Assembly: GCF_003387475.1 (NCBI RefSeq)
Contig: NZ_QUNO01000019.1
Span: 1-64,000 of the forward strand
DNA length: 64,000 bases
Source of the DNA: Kutzneria buriramensis
GTDB taxonomy: Bacteria; Actinomycetota; Actinomycetes; Mycobacteriales; Pseudonocardiaceae
Reading direction: 5' to 3'
The position numbers and the translations under genes were made by a program. Under the pieces are notes generated by a model. That model was given only the letters and a program-made list of their open reading frames with translations, had not been told where the DNA came from and ran no database searches. The first letter of the stretch is position 1. Each line of letters starts with the position of its first letter. Of this stretch, positions 41,714 to 50,324 are shown piece by piece.

Positions 41714-42994
41714 GTGAAGCGCAAGTCCCTCTCGATCATAGTAGCGGCCGGCCTGTCCGCGGCGCTCGCGCTCGGCGGCTGCGCCCGCGCGAGCCAGGAC
41801 TCGGCCGGAGCCCCCGGCGAGATCACGATGTGGACGCACTCGGCCGGCAATCCCGGCGAGTTGGCTGTGTACAAGCAGATCATCGCCGACTTCAACGCAT
41901 CCCAGCACCAGTACAAGATCGTCCAACAGAACTTCCCGCAGGGCTCCTACAACGACGCGATCACCGCGGCGGCCGCCGCGCACAAGCTGCCCTGTCTGCT
42001 GGACATGGACGGCCCGGTGATGCCGAACTGGGCCTGGGCGGGCTACCTCCAGCCGCTGGGCCTACCGGACAGCCTGATCAACTCCCTGCTGCCCACCACC
42101 GTCGGCCGCTACAGGAACACCGTCTACTCGGCCGGCTACTGGGACGCGGCGCTGTCGATCTTCGCCCGCAGGTCGGTGCTGGACAAGAACAACATCAGGA
42201 TCCCCACCGTCGACAAGCCGTGGACGCTGGACGAGTTCGACGCGGCCGTCACCACCCTGAAGGCGAACGGCTACGCCACTCCGCTGGACCTGGGCGCCGC
42301 CGACACGGGGGAGTGGTGGTCGTACGCGTACTCGCCGATGCTCCAGAGCGCCGGCGGCGACCTGATCAACCGCGGCACGATGAAGTCCGCCGACGGCGCG
42401 CTGAACGGCCCGGACGCGGTGACGTTCTTCACCTGGTTCCAGCAGGCGTTCACGAACAAGTGGGCTGACAACTCCGGCCCGGTCGGCAACCAGCGCTTCA
42501 TCGACAACAAGGTGGCGCTGAGCTATACCGGCGTGTGGAATGCCAAGGATGCGCTGGCCGCCGTCGGCGGCGACCTGCTGATCCTGCCCCCGGTGGACTT
42601 CGGCAAGGGGCCGAAGATCGGCGGCGGCTCCTGGCAGTGGGGCATCTCGGCGGGCTGCCCGAACGCCGACGGGGCCCGCGCGTACCTGAAGTTCAGCTTC
42701 CAGGACTCCTACCTCACGGCCTTCGCCGACAGCCAGGTCGTCATCCCGAGCACCGCCTCGGCCGCGGCGGCGTCGAAGTACTTCAGCGACACCGGCGCGT
42801 TGCACCAGTTCGCGGTGCTGTCGCAGAAGTTCGCGCTGGCCCGGCCGGCCACGCCCGGCTACCCGGTGATCTCCTCGACCTTCGAGAAGGCGGCCAAGGA
42901 CATCATGAACGGCGCCGAGGTGAAGTCCACGCTGGACACCGCCGTGCAGGCGATCGACACCGACATCAAGTCGCAGAACAACTACGGCTTCTAG
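41714..42994 (+). CDS. ABC sugar transporter, substrate-binding lipoprotein
   Basis: The 426-aa protein (GTG start) has a lipoprotein signal with lipobox ALGGC, so Cys near residue 23 is lipid-modified and the protein is held at the outer membrane face. It has a family 1 extracellular solute-binding fold: EITMWTHSAGNPGELAVYKQ, 'AWAGYLQPLG', KVALSYTGVWNAKDALAAVG. Together with two permeases downstream and fructan hydrolases it most likely binds fructo-oligosaccharides. No ATPase gene is in the cluster. Confidence 0.9.
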   Translation: MKRKSLSIIVAAGLSAALALGGCARASQDSAGAPGEITMWTHSAGNPGELAVYKQIIADFNASQHQYKIVQQNFPQGSYNDAITAAAAAHKLPCLLDMDGPVMPNWAWAGYLQPLGLPDSLINSLLPTTVGRYRNTVYSAGYWDAALSIFARRSVLDKNNIRIPTVDKPWTLDEFDAAVTTLKANGYATPLDLGAADTGEWWSYAYSPMLQSAGGDLINRGTMKSADGALNGPDAVTFFTWFQQAFTNKWADNSGPVGNQRFIDNKVALSYTGVWNAKDALAAVGGDLLILPPVDFGKGPKIGGGSWQWGISAGCPNADGARAYLKFSFQDSYLTAFADSQVVIPSTASAAAASKYFSDTGALHQFAVLSQKFALARPATPGYPVISSTFEKAAKDIMNGAEVKSTLDTAVQAIDTDIKSQNNYGF

Positions 42995-43004
42995 ACCGTC
43001 CTTC

Positions 43005-43030
43005 CCCGCCCGGCGGCGACGCCGGGCGGG
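43005..43030 (+). other. Intercistronic stem-loop after the binding-protein gene
   Basis: Perfect 10-bp stem CCCGCCCGGC (43005-43014) / GCCGGGCGGG (43021-43030) with a 6-base loop, between the binding protein and the first permease. Such hairpins let cells make more binding protein than permease. Confidence 0.65.
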
Positions 43031-43051
43031 CCGAGAGGGAAGGCTCCTCCC

Positions 43052-44005
43052 ATGACGGCGATCTCCCCGCCGGACACCCGCGCGGTCGGCGCGGCCGCGA
43101 GTTCCTTCCCGCGCCGCAGGATCCGCGCCGACCTGCGCTCCGAACGCCGGGCCGGCTGGGCCATGGTCGCCCCCGCCGTGCTGCTGCTGGCGGCGTTCCT
43201 GATCGTCCCGGTGCTCCTCGGCTTCGTCCTGTCGTTCACCAACGCCCGGCTGGTCTCGCCGGAACCGGTCGGCTTCGCCGGCCTCGACAACTTCGTCCGG
43301 GCGTTCACCGCCGACCCGACCTTCGTCCGCTCGCTGCTGAACACGTTCTGCTTCGCCGCCGTCGTGGTGCCGGTGCAGGCCGGGTTCGGGCTGGTGCTGG
43401 CCATCCTGGTGAACCAGAAGATCCGTGGCGCGGTCGCGTTCCGGGTCATCTTCTTCATCCCGGTGGTGACCTCGATCGTCGTGGTGTCGATCCTGTGGAA
43501 GTTCATGTACCAGCGGGACGGGCTGGTCAACTCGTTCATCGACTCGATCACCTTCGGCGCCTGGCGGGGCACCGCCTGGCTGGACAACCCGAGCACCGCG
43601 CTGGCCGCGATCATCGTGTTGTCCGTCTGGCAGGCGGTCGGCTTCCACATGCTGATCTGGCTGTCCGGGCTCCAGACCATCCCCGAGGAGCTGTACGAGG
43701 CTGCGCGCATCGACGGCGCCGGCGCCTGGCGGCAGTTCCGCGACGTGACGTGGCCGTGCCTACGCCCGACCCGGGTGTTCGTGCTGATCACCATCACCAT
43801 CGCCGCGCTCGGCCTGTTCGTGCAGGTCGACGTGATGACCCAGGGCGGCCCCGTGGACGCCACCTCGACGCTGGTCTACCACGCCGTCCGGATGGGCTAC
43901 CACCAGCAGCAGATCGGCTACGGCTCGGCGCTGTCGCTGGTGTTCTTCGTGCTGGTGCTCGTCGTCGCGCTGGTGCAGCGCTTCCTGACCCGAGACAAGG
44001 ACTGA
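43052..44005 (+). CDS. ABC sugar transporter permease 1 (MalF type)
   Basis: The 317-aa protein has six membrane segments and the cytoplasmic EAA loop PEELYEAARIDGAGAWRQFR that contacts the ATPase. The N-terminus is a short Arg-rich cytoplasmic part (RRRIRADLRSERRAGW). GGAAGG lies about 10 bases upstream. The second permease starts 3 bases after its stop, a coupled pair that forms the heterodimeric channel of a carbohydrate importer (CUT1 class). Confidence 0.93.
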   Translation: MTAISPPDTRAVGAAASSFPRRRIRADLRSERRAGWAMVAPAVLLLAAFLIVPVLLGFVLSFTNARLVSPEPVGFAGLDNFVRAFTADPTFVRSLLNTFCFAAVVVPVQAGFGLVLAILVNQKIRGAVAFRVIFFIPVVTSIVVVSILWKFMYQRDGLVNSFIDSITFGAWRGTAWLDNPSTALAAIIVLSVWQAVGFHMLIWLSGLQTIPEELYEAARIDGAGAWRQFRDVTWPCLRPTRVFVLITITIAALGLFVQVDVMTQGGPVDATSTLVYHAVRMGYHQQQIGYGSALSLVFFVLVLVVALVQRFLTRDKD

Positions 44006-44008
44006 GCC

Positions 44009-44914
44009 ATGGCCGCACACGTGGTCGAGGCGGGTGAGCGGGTGCTGCGCCGCCGCCGGCGCGTCTGGATCTACCTCGTGCTGGTCGGACTCGCCGTGTT
44101 CTTCCTGTTCCCACTGGTGTTCATGTTCGTCTCCAGCCTCAAGCCCGACGGCCAGATCCTGTCCGACCTCGGCGGTTGGCGGGCGTTCCTGCCGCTGGGC
44201 GACATCAGCCTGCGCAACTACGCCGGGGTGTTCGACCGGGTCCCGGTCGGACGGTTCCTGCTCAACTCGGTGATCGTCACGGTGGCGATCGTCGGCGCCG
44301 GGCTGGTGGTGAACTCCATGGCCGGCTTCGCGATCTCCCGGCTGCGCTGGACCGGCCGGGGCGTCGTGCTCAGCGTCGTCATCGCCACGCTGATCGTGCC
44401 GTTCGAGACCATCGCGGTGCCGATGGTCTACTGGGTCTCGCAGCTGCCGACCCTGGTGTTCCAGCACGGTCAGGTCGAGTACGACTTCGGTTGGCTGGAC
44501 TCCTATCAGGTGCAGATCATCCCGTTCATCGCCAACGGCTTCTCGATATTCCTGTTCGCCCAGTACTTCTCGACCATCCCGACCGCGATCGACGAGGCGG
44601 CCCGGATCGACGGCGCGGGCTGGTTCACCATCTACCGCAGGATCGCCGTGCCGCTGTCCGGGCCGGCGTTCGCCACCGTCGCCATCCTCACGTTCCTGCC
44701 GGCCTGGAACCAGTACCTGTGGCCGAGCATGGTCGTGCAGGACGAGAACCTGCGGCCGGTCATGGTCGGCATGCAGTACTTCTTCCAGGACAACACCGCC
44801 TGGGGCGAAGTCATGGCGTACACCTCGATGATCACGCTGCCGGTGCTCGTGGTGTTCCTCGCCTTCCAACGCGCTTTCGTCAGCAGCGTCGCCGCCAGCG
44901 GCGTCAAGGGATAA
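44009..44914 (+). CDS. ABC sugar transporter permease 2 (MalG type)
   Basis: The 301-aa protein has six membrane segments and the EAA loop PTAIDEAARIDGAGWFTIYR, the partner of the permease just upstream. An FFLFPLVFMFVSSLKPDGQI start is typical of MalG-like subunits. The ATPase is probably the shared MsiK-type protein encoded elsewhere, as in many actinomycete CUT1 importers. Confidence 0.93.
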   Translation: MAAHVVEAGERVLRRRRRVWIYLVLVGLAVFFLFPLVFMFVSSLKPDGQILSDLGGWRAFLPLGDISLRNYAGVFDRVPVGRFLLNSVIVTVAIVGAGLVVNSMAGFAISRLRWTGRGVVLSVVIATLIVPFETIAVPMVYWVSQLPTLVFQHGQVEYDFGWLDSYQVQIIPFIANGFSIFLFAQYFSTIPTAIDEAARIDGAGWFTIYRRIAVPLSGPAFATVAILTFLPAWNQYLWPSMVVQDENLRPVMVGMQYFFQDNTAWGEVMAYTSMITLPVLVVFLAFQRAFVSSVAASGVKG

Positions 44915-45000
44915 CGCCCCGCACCTTCTCGACGTGATCACCGTCGCCGGGCGCCGGTGTCGGTTCGCCGTGCCTGCCGACCTTTCCGAAAGGCTCGTGG

Positions 45001-45951
45001 ATGTTCTCGCTGCCCGATTCCTGGGTCTGGGACTTCTGGTTCGCCGACGACGGCGACCGGTATCACCTGTTCTTCCTGTACGCCTCGCGCGCCCTGCACG
45101 ACCCCGAGGCCCGTCACTACCGCGCGTCGATCGGCCACGCGGTCTCGACCGACCTGGCCGACTGGACCCGGATCGAGGACGCCCTGGTGCGGGCGGACGC
45201 CCCGGCGTTCGACGACCTGGCGACGTGGACGGGTTCGGTGGTGCGGCACCCGGACGGGACCTGGTTCCTGTTCTACACCGGCGCGGCGGCCGCCCCGGAC
45301 GGCAAGAACGTCCAGCGGATCGGCTACGCCACGTCCCAGGACCTGGTGACCTGGCAACGGAATCCGGAGAATCCCGTGCTGGCCGCCGATTCCCGCTGGT
45401 ACGAGACGCTGGACGTCGGCGTCTGGCACGATGAGGCCTTCCGTGACCCCTGGGTGTTCGCCGACCCGAACGGGGACGGCTGGCACATGCTCATCACCGC
45501 CCGCGCCACCGCCGGCGAGCCGTTCGAGCGCGGCGTCGTGGGCCATGCGGTCTCGGCCGATCTGCGGAGCTGGGAACCGCGCCCGCCGCTGACGGCCCCC
45601 GGACCGCGGGGATTCGGGCAGCTGGAGGTCACCCAGGTCGAGGTGGTCGACGGCCGGCCGATCCTGGTGTTCTCCTGCCTGGCCGAGCACGCCTCGGTGG
45701 ACCGGCGGGCGACGGGCACGACCGGTGGCATCTGGGCCGCCCCGGCGGGCGGTCCGCTCGGGCCGTTCGACATCGCGGCGGCCGAGCCCGTCACCGACGA
45801 CCGCTTCTACAGCGGACGGCTGATCCGCCGCCGGTCCGACGACCGCTGGGTGCTGGTCGCCTTCCACCACCGCGGCGAAGACGGCTTCGTCGGTGTCATC
45901 AGCGATCCCATGCCGGTGGCGTGGGACGGCAAACGCCTCAGTGTTGTGTAG
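45001..45951 (+). CDS. Cytoplasmic GH32-like beta-fructosidase
   Basis: The 316-aa protein has no signal peptide and consists only of the five-bladed propeller of clan GH-J. The nucleophile region is SWVWDFWFADDGDRYHLFF (Asp11 replacing the usual WMNDPNG context). The FRDP stabiliser motif carries Asp149, and GQLEVTQVEV supplies the probable acid/base Glu209. It lacks the C-terminal beta-sandwich of normal GH32 enzymes, so it is a short subtype that probably hydrolyses imported sucrose or fructo-oligosaccharides. AAAGG lies upstream of ATG 45001. Position after the permeases supports an intracellular step. Confidence 0.82.
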   Translation: MFSLPDSWVWDFWFADDGDRYHLFFLYASRALHDPEARHYRASIGHAVSTDLADWTRIEDALVRADAPAFDDLATWTGSVVRHPDGTWFLFYTGAAAAPDGKNVQRIGYATSQDLVTWQRNPENPVLAADSRWYETLDVGVWHDEAFRDPWVFADPNGDGWHMLITARATAGEPFERGVVGHAVSADLRSWEPRPPLTAPGPRGFGQLEVTQVEVVDGRPILVFSCLAEHASVDRRATGTTGGIWAAPAGGPLGPFDIAAAEPVTDDRFYSGRLIRRRSDDRWVLVAFHHRGEDGFVGVISDPMPVAWDGKRLSVV

Positions 45952-45975
45952 TTCTCCTCAGTTCCGGAGGTTGGC

Positions 45976-47982
45976 ATGAGCTCAAAGACGAGCGGGCCTC
46001 GACTATTGCGGACGGTGCTCGTGGTCGCCCTCGCGGCGACCGTGGTGGCCACGGGCGTGTTCGGTCCCGGCGGCGCCACTGCGGCGTCGTCGGCGACCAC
46101 GTATCGCGCCCAGTACCACTTCACGGTGCCCGACCACTGGAAGAATGATCCCCAGCGGCCGGTCTACGTCGACGGTAAGTACAACTACTACTACCTGTAC
46201 GACGCCGACTATCCGACCCAGGTCGGCACCGCCTGGCGGCTCGCGACGAGCACCGACGGGGTCGCCTTCGCCGATCAGGGCGTCGCCGCGCCGAAGAAGA
46301 CGAACGCGAACTACGACCTCTGGTCCGGGTCGACGGTCGTGGACACCAGGAACACGGCCGGTTTCGGCACCGGCGCGGTGGTCCAACTGGTCACGCAGAT
46401 GGACCACCCGAGCGCCGCGCAGATCGCGAACGGCTCCGGGCCGCAGGCGCAGTTCCTGTGGTACTCGATCGACGGCGGCCGGACGTTCCGGCCCTACGGC
46501 GACACGCCGGTGATCCCCAACGGCGGCCGCGGCGCCTTCCGGGACCCGAAGGTCGTCTGGGACGCCGCGCGCGGCCGGTGGGTCGCGGCGATCACCGAAG
46601 GCGACCGGATCGGGTTGTTCACCTCGCCGGACCTGAAGACGTGGACGCAACGGTCGGACTTCGTGACCAGCTACGGCACGCTGGAATGCCCGGACCTGTT
46701 CCAGATCCGCGCCGATGACGGCACCACGCACTGGGTGCTGGGCCTGAGCGCCAACGGGATGTCGGCTGGGATGCCCAATACCTACGCGTACTGGACCGGT
46801 TCCTTCGACGGGGCCAAGTTCACCGCCGACTCGGCCACGCCGCAGTGGCTGGACCAGGGCTTCGACTGGTACGCCGGCGTCACGTGGGAGGATCCGGCCG
46901 CGCCGCTGGACCGGCGGTTCGGGATGGCGTGGATGAACAACTGGGCGTACGCGGACACCACGCCGACCTGGGCCGCGGACGGCTTCAACGGCACCGACTC
47001 GATCGTCCGGCGGATCACCCTGAAGCGCTACGCGGACAGGTACGCGCTGGCCTCTCGGCCGACGCCCGCCCTGGCCTCCCGCACCGCCTCCGTGACCAAC
47101 CTCGGCACCATCCAGGTCAACGGCGGCCCGGTGCCGCTGGCCTACCACGGCACCGCGTACGAGCTGGACACCGACGTCAGCTGGACCCAACTGGACAACA
47201 TCGGGTTGCAGCTGCGGGCGTCCGCCGACGGGACGCGCCATGCCGACGTCGGCATCTACCACGACTACAGCTACCTGAACCGGCGGCAGACCGGCGAGCC
47301 CGACACCTCCGGGGCGCGGGGCGAGAGCCACGCGCCGTGGAATCCGGCCAAGACCAGCGCGCACCTGCGGATCCTGGTCGACCGCACCACGATCGAGGTG
47401 TTCGTGGACGACGGGCGGTACGTGCATTCCAGCGAGGTGTTCGCCGACCCGTCCGACACCGGCATCAACCTCTACACCAGCGGCGGCAGCGGCACGTTCG
47501 CCAACACCACGATCACCGAGTTCCAGAACCTGGCTCAGCGCCCGGCCGAGCTGATCTCCGGGTTCGAAGGCACTTCCTACGACCCGGGCTGGACCACCAC
47601 CGGCAGCCTCGCGGGCACCGGGCCGTCGGTCGAGCACCTGCCCGGCATGGTCGGCAATGCCGTGCTGGACACGTCCGCCGGCGGCGGCGACCCGGCCACC
47701 GGCACGATCACCTCACCGACGTTCACCCTGGGCCGCAACCGCCTGCACTTCCTGGTCGCCGGCGGAAACCATCCGCACGGCCGGCACGGGGAGACCTCGA
47801 TCAACCTGGTCGTGAACGGCGCCGTGGTGCGGACGGCGACCGGCGACGACACCGGGGTGCTCAAACCCGTCGACTGGGATGTCAGCCAACTCCAGGGGCA
47901 GAGCGCCCAGGTGCAGGTCATCGACCAGGCGACCGGCAGGTGGGGGCACATCGTGGTCGACCAGGTGCTGCTGAGCGACTGA
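45976..47982 (+). CDS. Secreted GH32 levanase/inulinase with C-terminal beta-sandwich
   Basis: The 668-aa protein (GGAGG before ATG) has a signal peptide ending near ATAAS. The GH32 catalytic propeller shows HWKNDPQRPVY (nucleophile Asp58), AFRDPKVV (Asp190) and LECPDLFQI (acid/base Glu237). The GH32 C-terminal beta-sandwich follows, then a further domain (about 515-668) of CBM66-like type (GFEGTSYDPGWTTTGSLAGT ... RWGHIVVDQVLLS) that may hold levan or inulin. It releases fructose or fructo-oligosaccharides outside the cell for the ABC importer encoded upstream. A Rho-independent terminator with a T-tract follows. Confidence 0.93.
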   Translation: MSSKTSGPRLLRTVLVVALAATVVATGVFGPGGATAASSATTYRAQYHFTVPDHWKNDPQRPVYVDGKYNYYYLYDADYPTQVGTAWRLATSTDGVAFADQGVAAPKKTNANYDLWSGSTVVDTRNTAGFGTGAVVQLVTQMDHPSAAQIANGSGPQAQFLWYSIDGGRTFRPYGDTPVIPNGGRGAFRDPKVVWDAARGRWVAAITEGDRIGLFTSPDLKTWTQRSDFVTSYGTLECPDLFQIRADDGTTHWVLGLSANGMSAGMPNTYAYWTGSFDGAKFTADSATPQWLDQGFDWYAGVTWEDPAAPLDRRFGMAWMNNWAYADTTPTWAADGFNGTDSIVRRITLKRYADRYALASRPTPALASRTASVTNLGTIQVNGGPVPLAYHGTAYELDTDVSWTQLDNIGLQLRASADGTRHADVGIYHDYSYLNRRQTGEPDTSGARGESHAPWNPAKTSAHLRILVDRTTIEVFVDDGRYVHSSEVFADPSDTGINLYTSGGSGTFANTTITEFQNLAQRPAELISGFEGTSYDPGWTTTGSLAGTGPSVEHLPGMVGNAVLDTSAGGGDPATGTITSPTFTLGRNRLHFLVAGGNHPHGRHGETSINLVVNGAVVRTATGDDTGVLKPVDWDVSQLQGQSAQVQVIDQATGRWGHIVVDQVLLSD

Positions 47983-47990
47983 GCGGAGCG

Positions 47991-48034
47991 ACTGGTGCGA
48001 GGACAGGGCTTTTCGTCCTCGCACCAGTTTTTTT
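47991..48034 (+). terminator. Rho-independent terminator of the fructan operon
   Basis: Perfect 14-bp stem ACTGGTGCGAGGAC (47991-48004) / 48015-48028, 10-base loop and a run of seven T including the last stem base. It is the only terminator with a clear T-tract in the window. Confidence 0.93.
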
Positions 48035-48455
48035 ATGCCCCGATCCGGGCGGGATCGCATTTTCGGGCGAACGAGTTCCTGTTGGGTCGAATTCGCCTTC
48101 GGCGGCCTCCCGGTCGCGTGCCGGCACGCGGCGAACACGCGAAAAGAGGCCTGGGCCCGCAGCCGGATCCGGCGTCGGAGCGGCGATGCTCCTCGCGGCG
48201 TCGGCGGCCCGCCGAGCGGACGCCACCGGGAAAGACGTGCTGGTCACCATGCGAACGCCAGGCGAACGTCAAGCTGTCGTCATGGAGGTTTCGATCCGCG
48301 GCCGACAGGATGTTGTCCAACGGCAGGCGGAGAGCAGGGACCCATTGCCTCTCGCCGGCAAAAGGAGACAACCCGGCTCGTCGCCTGATTTACGTCGGCA
48401 GGAAGTGGCCGCGGAAGTCGGGTACTGCCCCCATTTTCAGAACGAAGGTGACCAC
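48035..48455. other. Intergenic leader before the secreted-protein cluster
   Basis: About 420 bases without a gene. A weak inverted repeat GCGATCCC/GGATCGGG-like lies near 48044-48059. I looked for a ydaO-type c-di-AMP riboswitch, which often precedes cell-wall hydrolase genes in actinomycetes, and did not find its conserved core. The region presumably holds the promoter and a long leader of the 48456 gene. Confidence 0.4.
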
Positions 48456-48896
48456 ATGTCCAGAATCGCCAAGATGGCCGCCGTCGCGGCCCTCTCCGTG
48501 CCCGTCCTCATCGGCGCCGCCGGAACCGCGCAGGCCTCGACCCCGTCCGGCTGCTCCAGCGTCACCCAGATCGGCAGCACCGCGTACCTCACCGTCGGCG
48601 GCCAGACCATGGCCTCGGTGAAGCAGTACAAGGGCTGCGGCAAGAACTACGCCTACCTGTATGTCTGGGAGGGCTACCGGTCCACCCACAGCAGCTGGAA
48701 CGCGTGCACGTCCATCGTCACCAACGGCGGACACACCCTCGAGGACGAGAGCTGCGGCAACAGCGGCAACCCCGTCGAGATCTGGTCCTTCGGCGCCTCG
48801 ACCCTGTCGCAGTGCACCCAGGCTCTGGGATGGAACGGCCTCGGCGACTGGCCCGACCCCGGGGACGCCACCGCCAAGACCGACGTCCGCTGCTGA
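48456..48896 (+). CDS. Small secreted Cys-containing protein, paralog 1
   Basis: The 146-aa protein (AAGG upstream of the ATG) has a signal peptide ending near AQAS. The mature 118 residues contain six cysteines and the pattern C-S-x-V-x-Q-I-G-S-T...S-x-KQY...C-x-K-N-Y-A-Y-x-YVWEGYRSTH. The following gene encodes a relative with the same core (GSTK, SIKQY, NFAYAYVWQSFRNSH). Similar small secreted proteins occur widely in actinomycetes without known role. Disulfides, possible inhibitor or wall-binding function. It heads a run of four secreted proteins on the plus strand. Confidence 0.75.
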   Translation: MSRIAKMAAVAALSVPVLIGAAGTAQASTPSGCSSVTQIGSTAYLTVGGQTMASVKQYKGCGKNYAYLYVWEGYRSTHSSWNACTSIVTNGGHTLEDESCGNSGNPVEIWSFGASTLSQCTQALGWNGLGDWPDPGDATAKTDVRC

Positions 48897-48919
48897 CCTC
48901 CACACAGGAACGAGAAGCC

Positions 48920-49384
48920 ATGCAGCGTTCGATTCCGCGCGTCGCCGGCGGACTGGCCGCGCTCGCCCTCGCCGTGACGCCGATGATCGCGGCGGCCGCA
49001 CCGGCCTCCGCGACCACGATCAGCTCCTGCTCCGACGCGTACCAGGTGGGCAGCACCAAGGTGGTGCCCGACGAGCACGGGCAGTCGGCCATGTCCATCA
49101 AGCAGTACTGGTCGCCGCGCTGTCAGGAGAACTTCGCCTACGCCTACGTCTGGCAGTCCTTCCGCAACAGCCACCCCGGCACCTGGACCATCTCGCTGGG
49201 TGAGATCTGGGTGCAGTCGCCCGGCGTGGAGACGAACCCCGTTTCCATGAGCTACACCGACACCCGGCAGGCGGAGGCCTGGTCGCCCGGCTTCGCCGGT
49301 GGTGGCCGCTGCACCTACGCCGAGGCCGCCCTCCTCTACGGCTCCTACGCCACCGACGGTCGCACCGACCAGCGGTGCGGCTGA
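48920..49384 (+). CDS. Small secreted Cys-containing protein, paralog 2
   Basis: The 154-aa protein has a signal peptide ending near ASAT and 122 mature residues with four cysteines (CSDAYQVGSTKV, RCQENFAYAYVWQSF, RCTYAEAAL, RCG-end). It aligns with the preceding protein over the GST-x-SxKQY-x-N-x-AYxYVW core, so the two arose by duplication, although their C-terminal halves have diverged. It starts 23 bases after paralog 1, so they are one transcript. Function unknown. Confidence 0.75.
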   Translation: MQRSIPRVAGGLAALALAVTPMIAAAAPASATTISSCSDAYQVGSTKVVPDEHGQSAMSIKQYWSPRCQENFAYAYVWQSFRNSHPGTWTISLGEIWVQSPGVETNPVSMSYTDTRQAEAWSPGFAGGGRCTYAEAALLYGSYATDGRTDQRCG

Positions 49385-49406
49385 CAAGAACGGACAGAAA
49401 CACCGC

Positions 49407-50279
49407 ATGAAGACGATGACGATGACCCGGCGCGCCCTCACGGGGGTGCTCGCGACCTTCGCCGTCCTGGGCTCCCTGGGGCTGAGCGCGACGCAGGCGT
49501 CAGCCGTGACGCCGCACGCGGCCCAGACCGCCGCGCTGCCCGTCGTTGACATGGAAGCCGTCGTCAAGGCGGCCCAGATCGACCCTCGGCGCGCCGACAA
49601 CACGTTGACCCCGGGCGCCAAGGACTCCGTGCTGGCCGTCGAGCAGGCGCTCCAGGCCCGCAACCTGCTGGACGCCCGCTGGGTCGACGGCTACTTCGGC
49701 ACCACGACCATCACGGCGTACGCGGCCTTCCAGCGTTCGCTCGGGTACACCGGTCTGGCCGCGAACGGGCTGCCCGGCGCGACCTCGCTGACCGCGCTCG
49801 GGCAGGGCCGGTTCACCGTCACCCGCGTGATCGGGCCGGGCGCGAAGCTCCAGCGCGACGGGTACACCATCAACACCCGCACCCAGGCGATGCTCACCGA
49901 GACCGAACGCCTGCTGGGCTTCAAGCTGGTGCTGTCGCAGGGTTCCTACAACCCCGGCGGCGACCCGACCTCGGCCGGCACCCACGACGGCGGCGGTGTC
50001 GTGGACATCAACATCGACGGCATGTCCGCCACCACCCGCACCGCCGTCGCCAAGGCACTGCGCCAGGTCGGCTTCGCGGCCTGGGTCCGCAACCCGACGC
50101 AGGGCGACTGGCCGTGGCACATCCACGCGGCGGCGATCAGCGACACCGACCTGTCGACCCAGGCCCAGAACCAGACCGGTGACTACTACCTGGGCTTCAA
50201 CGGCCTGGCCAACCACGGCGCCGACGACGGGCCCCGGATCCCGATCCAGACGTGGGAGGAGTACCAGCGCACGCACTGA
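49407..50279 (+). CDS. Secreted peptidoglycan-binding/M15-type peptidase
   Basis: The 290-aa protein has a signal peptide ending near ASAV. A peptidoglycan-binding domain (about 62-132: VEQALQARNLLDARWVDGYF, ITAYAAFQRSLGYTG) precedes an M15 zinc peptidase-like domain. The conserved zinc and catalytic residues are His193 and Asp200 in GTHDGGGVVDI and the WHIH pair (His238, His240). M15_3-type enzymes cut peptide cross-bridges or D-Ala ends of cell-wall peptides. It starts 22 bases after paralog 2, so it belongs to the same unit. Confidence 0.82.
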   Translation: MKTMTMTRRALTGVLATFAVLGSLGLSATQASAVTPHAAQTAALPVVDMEAVVKAAQIDPRRADNTLTPGAKDSVLAVEQALQARNLLDARWVDGYFGTTTITAYAAFQRSLGYTGLAANGLPGATSLTALGQGRFTVTRVIGPGAKLQRDGYTINTRTQAMLTETERLLGFKLVLSQGSYNPGGDPTSAGTHDGGGVVDINIDGMSATTRTAVAKALRQVGFAAWVRNPTQGDWPWHIHAAAISDTDLSTQAQNQTGDYYLGFNGLANHGADDGPRIPIQTWEEYQRTH

Positions 50280-50324
50280 CCGGACGACACCACGATCACT
50301 GACACTTCACGGAAAAGGGACACT

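Noticed and set aside
48035-48455. Possible c-di-AMP (ydaO) riboswitch before the wall-hydrolase cluster
   Set aside because: The conserved GGGGAACCCA-type core and CCGAACCCGACAG-like 3' part could not be found; only short partial matches were seen.
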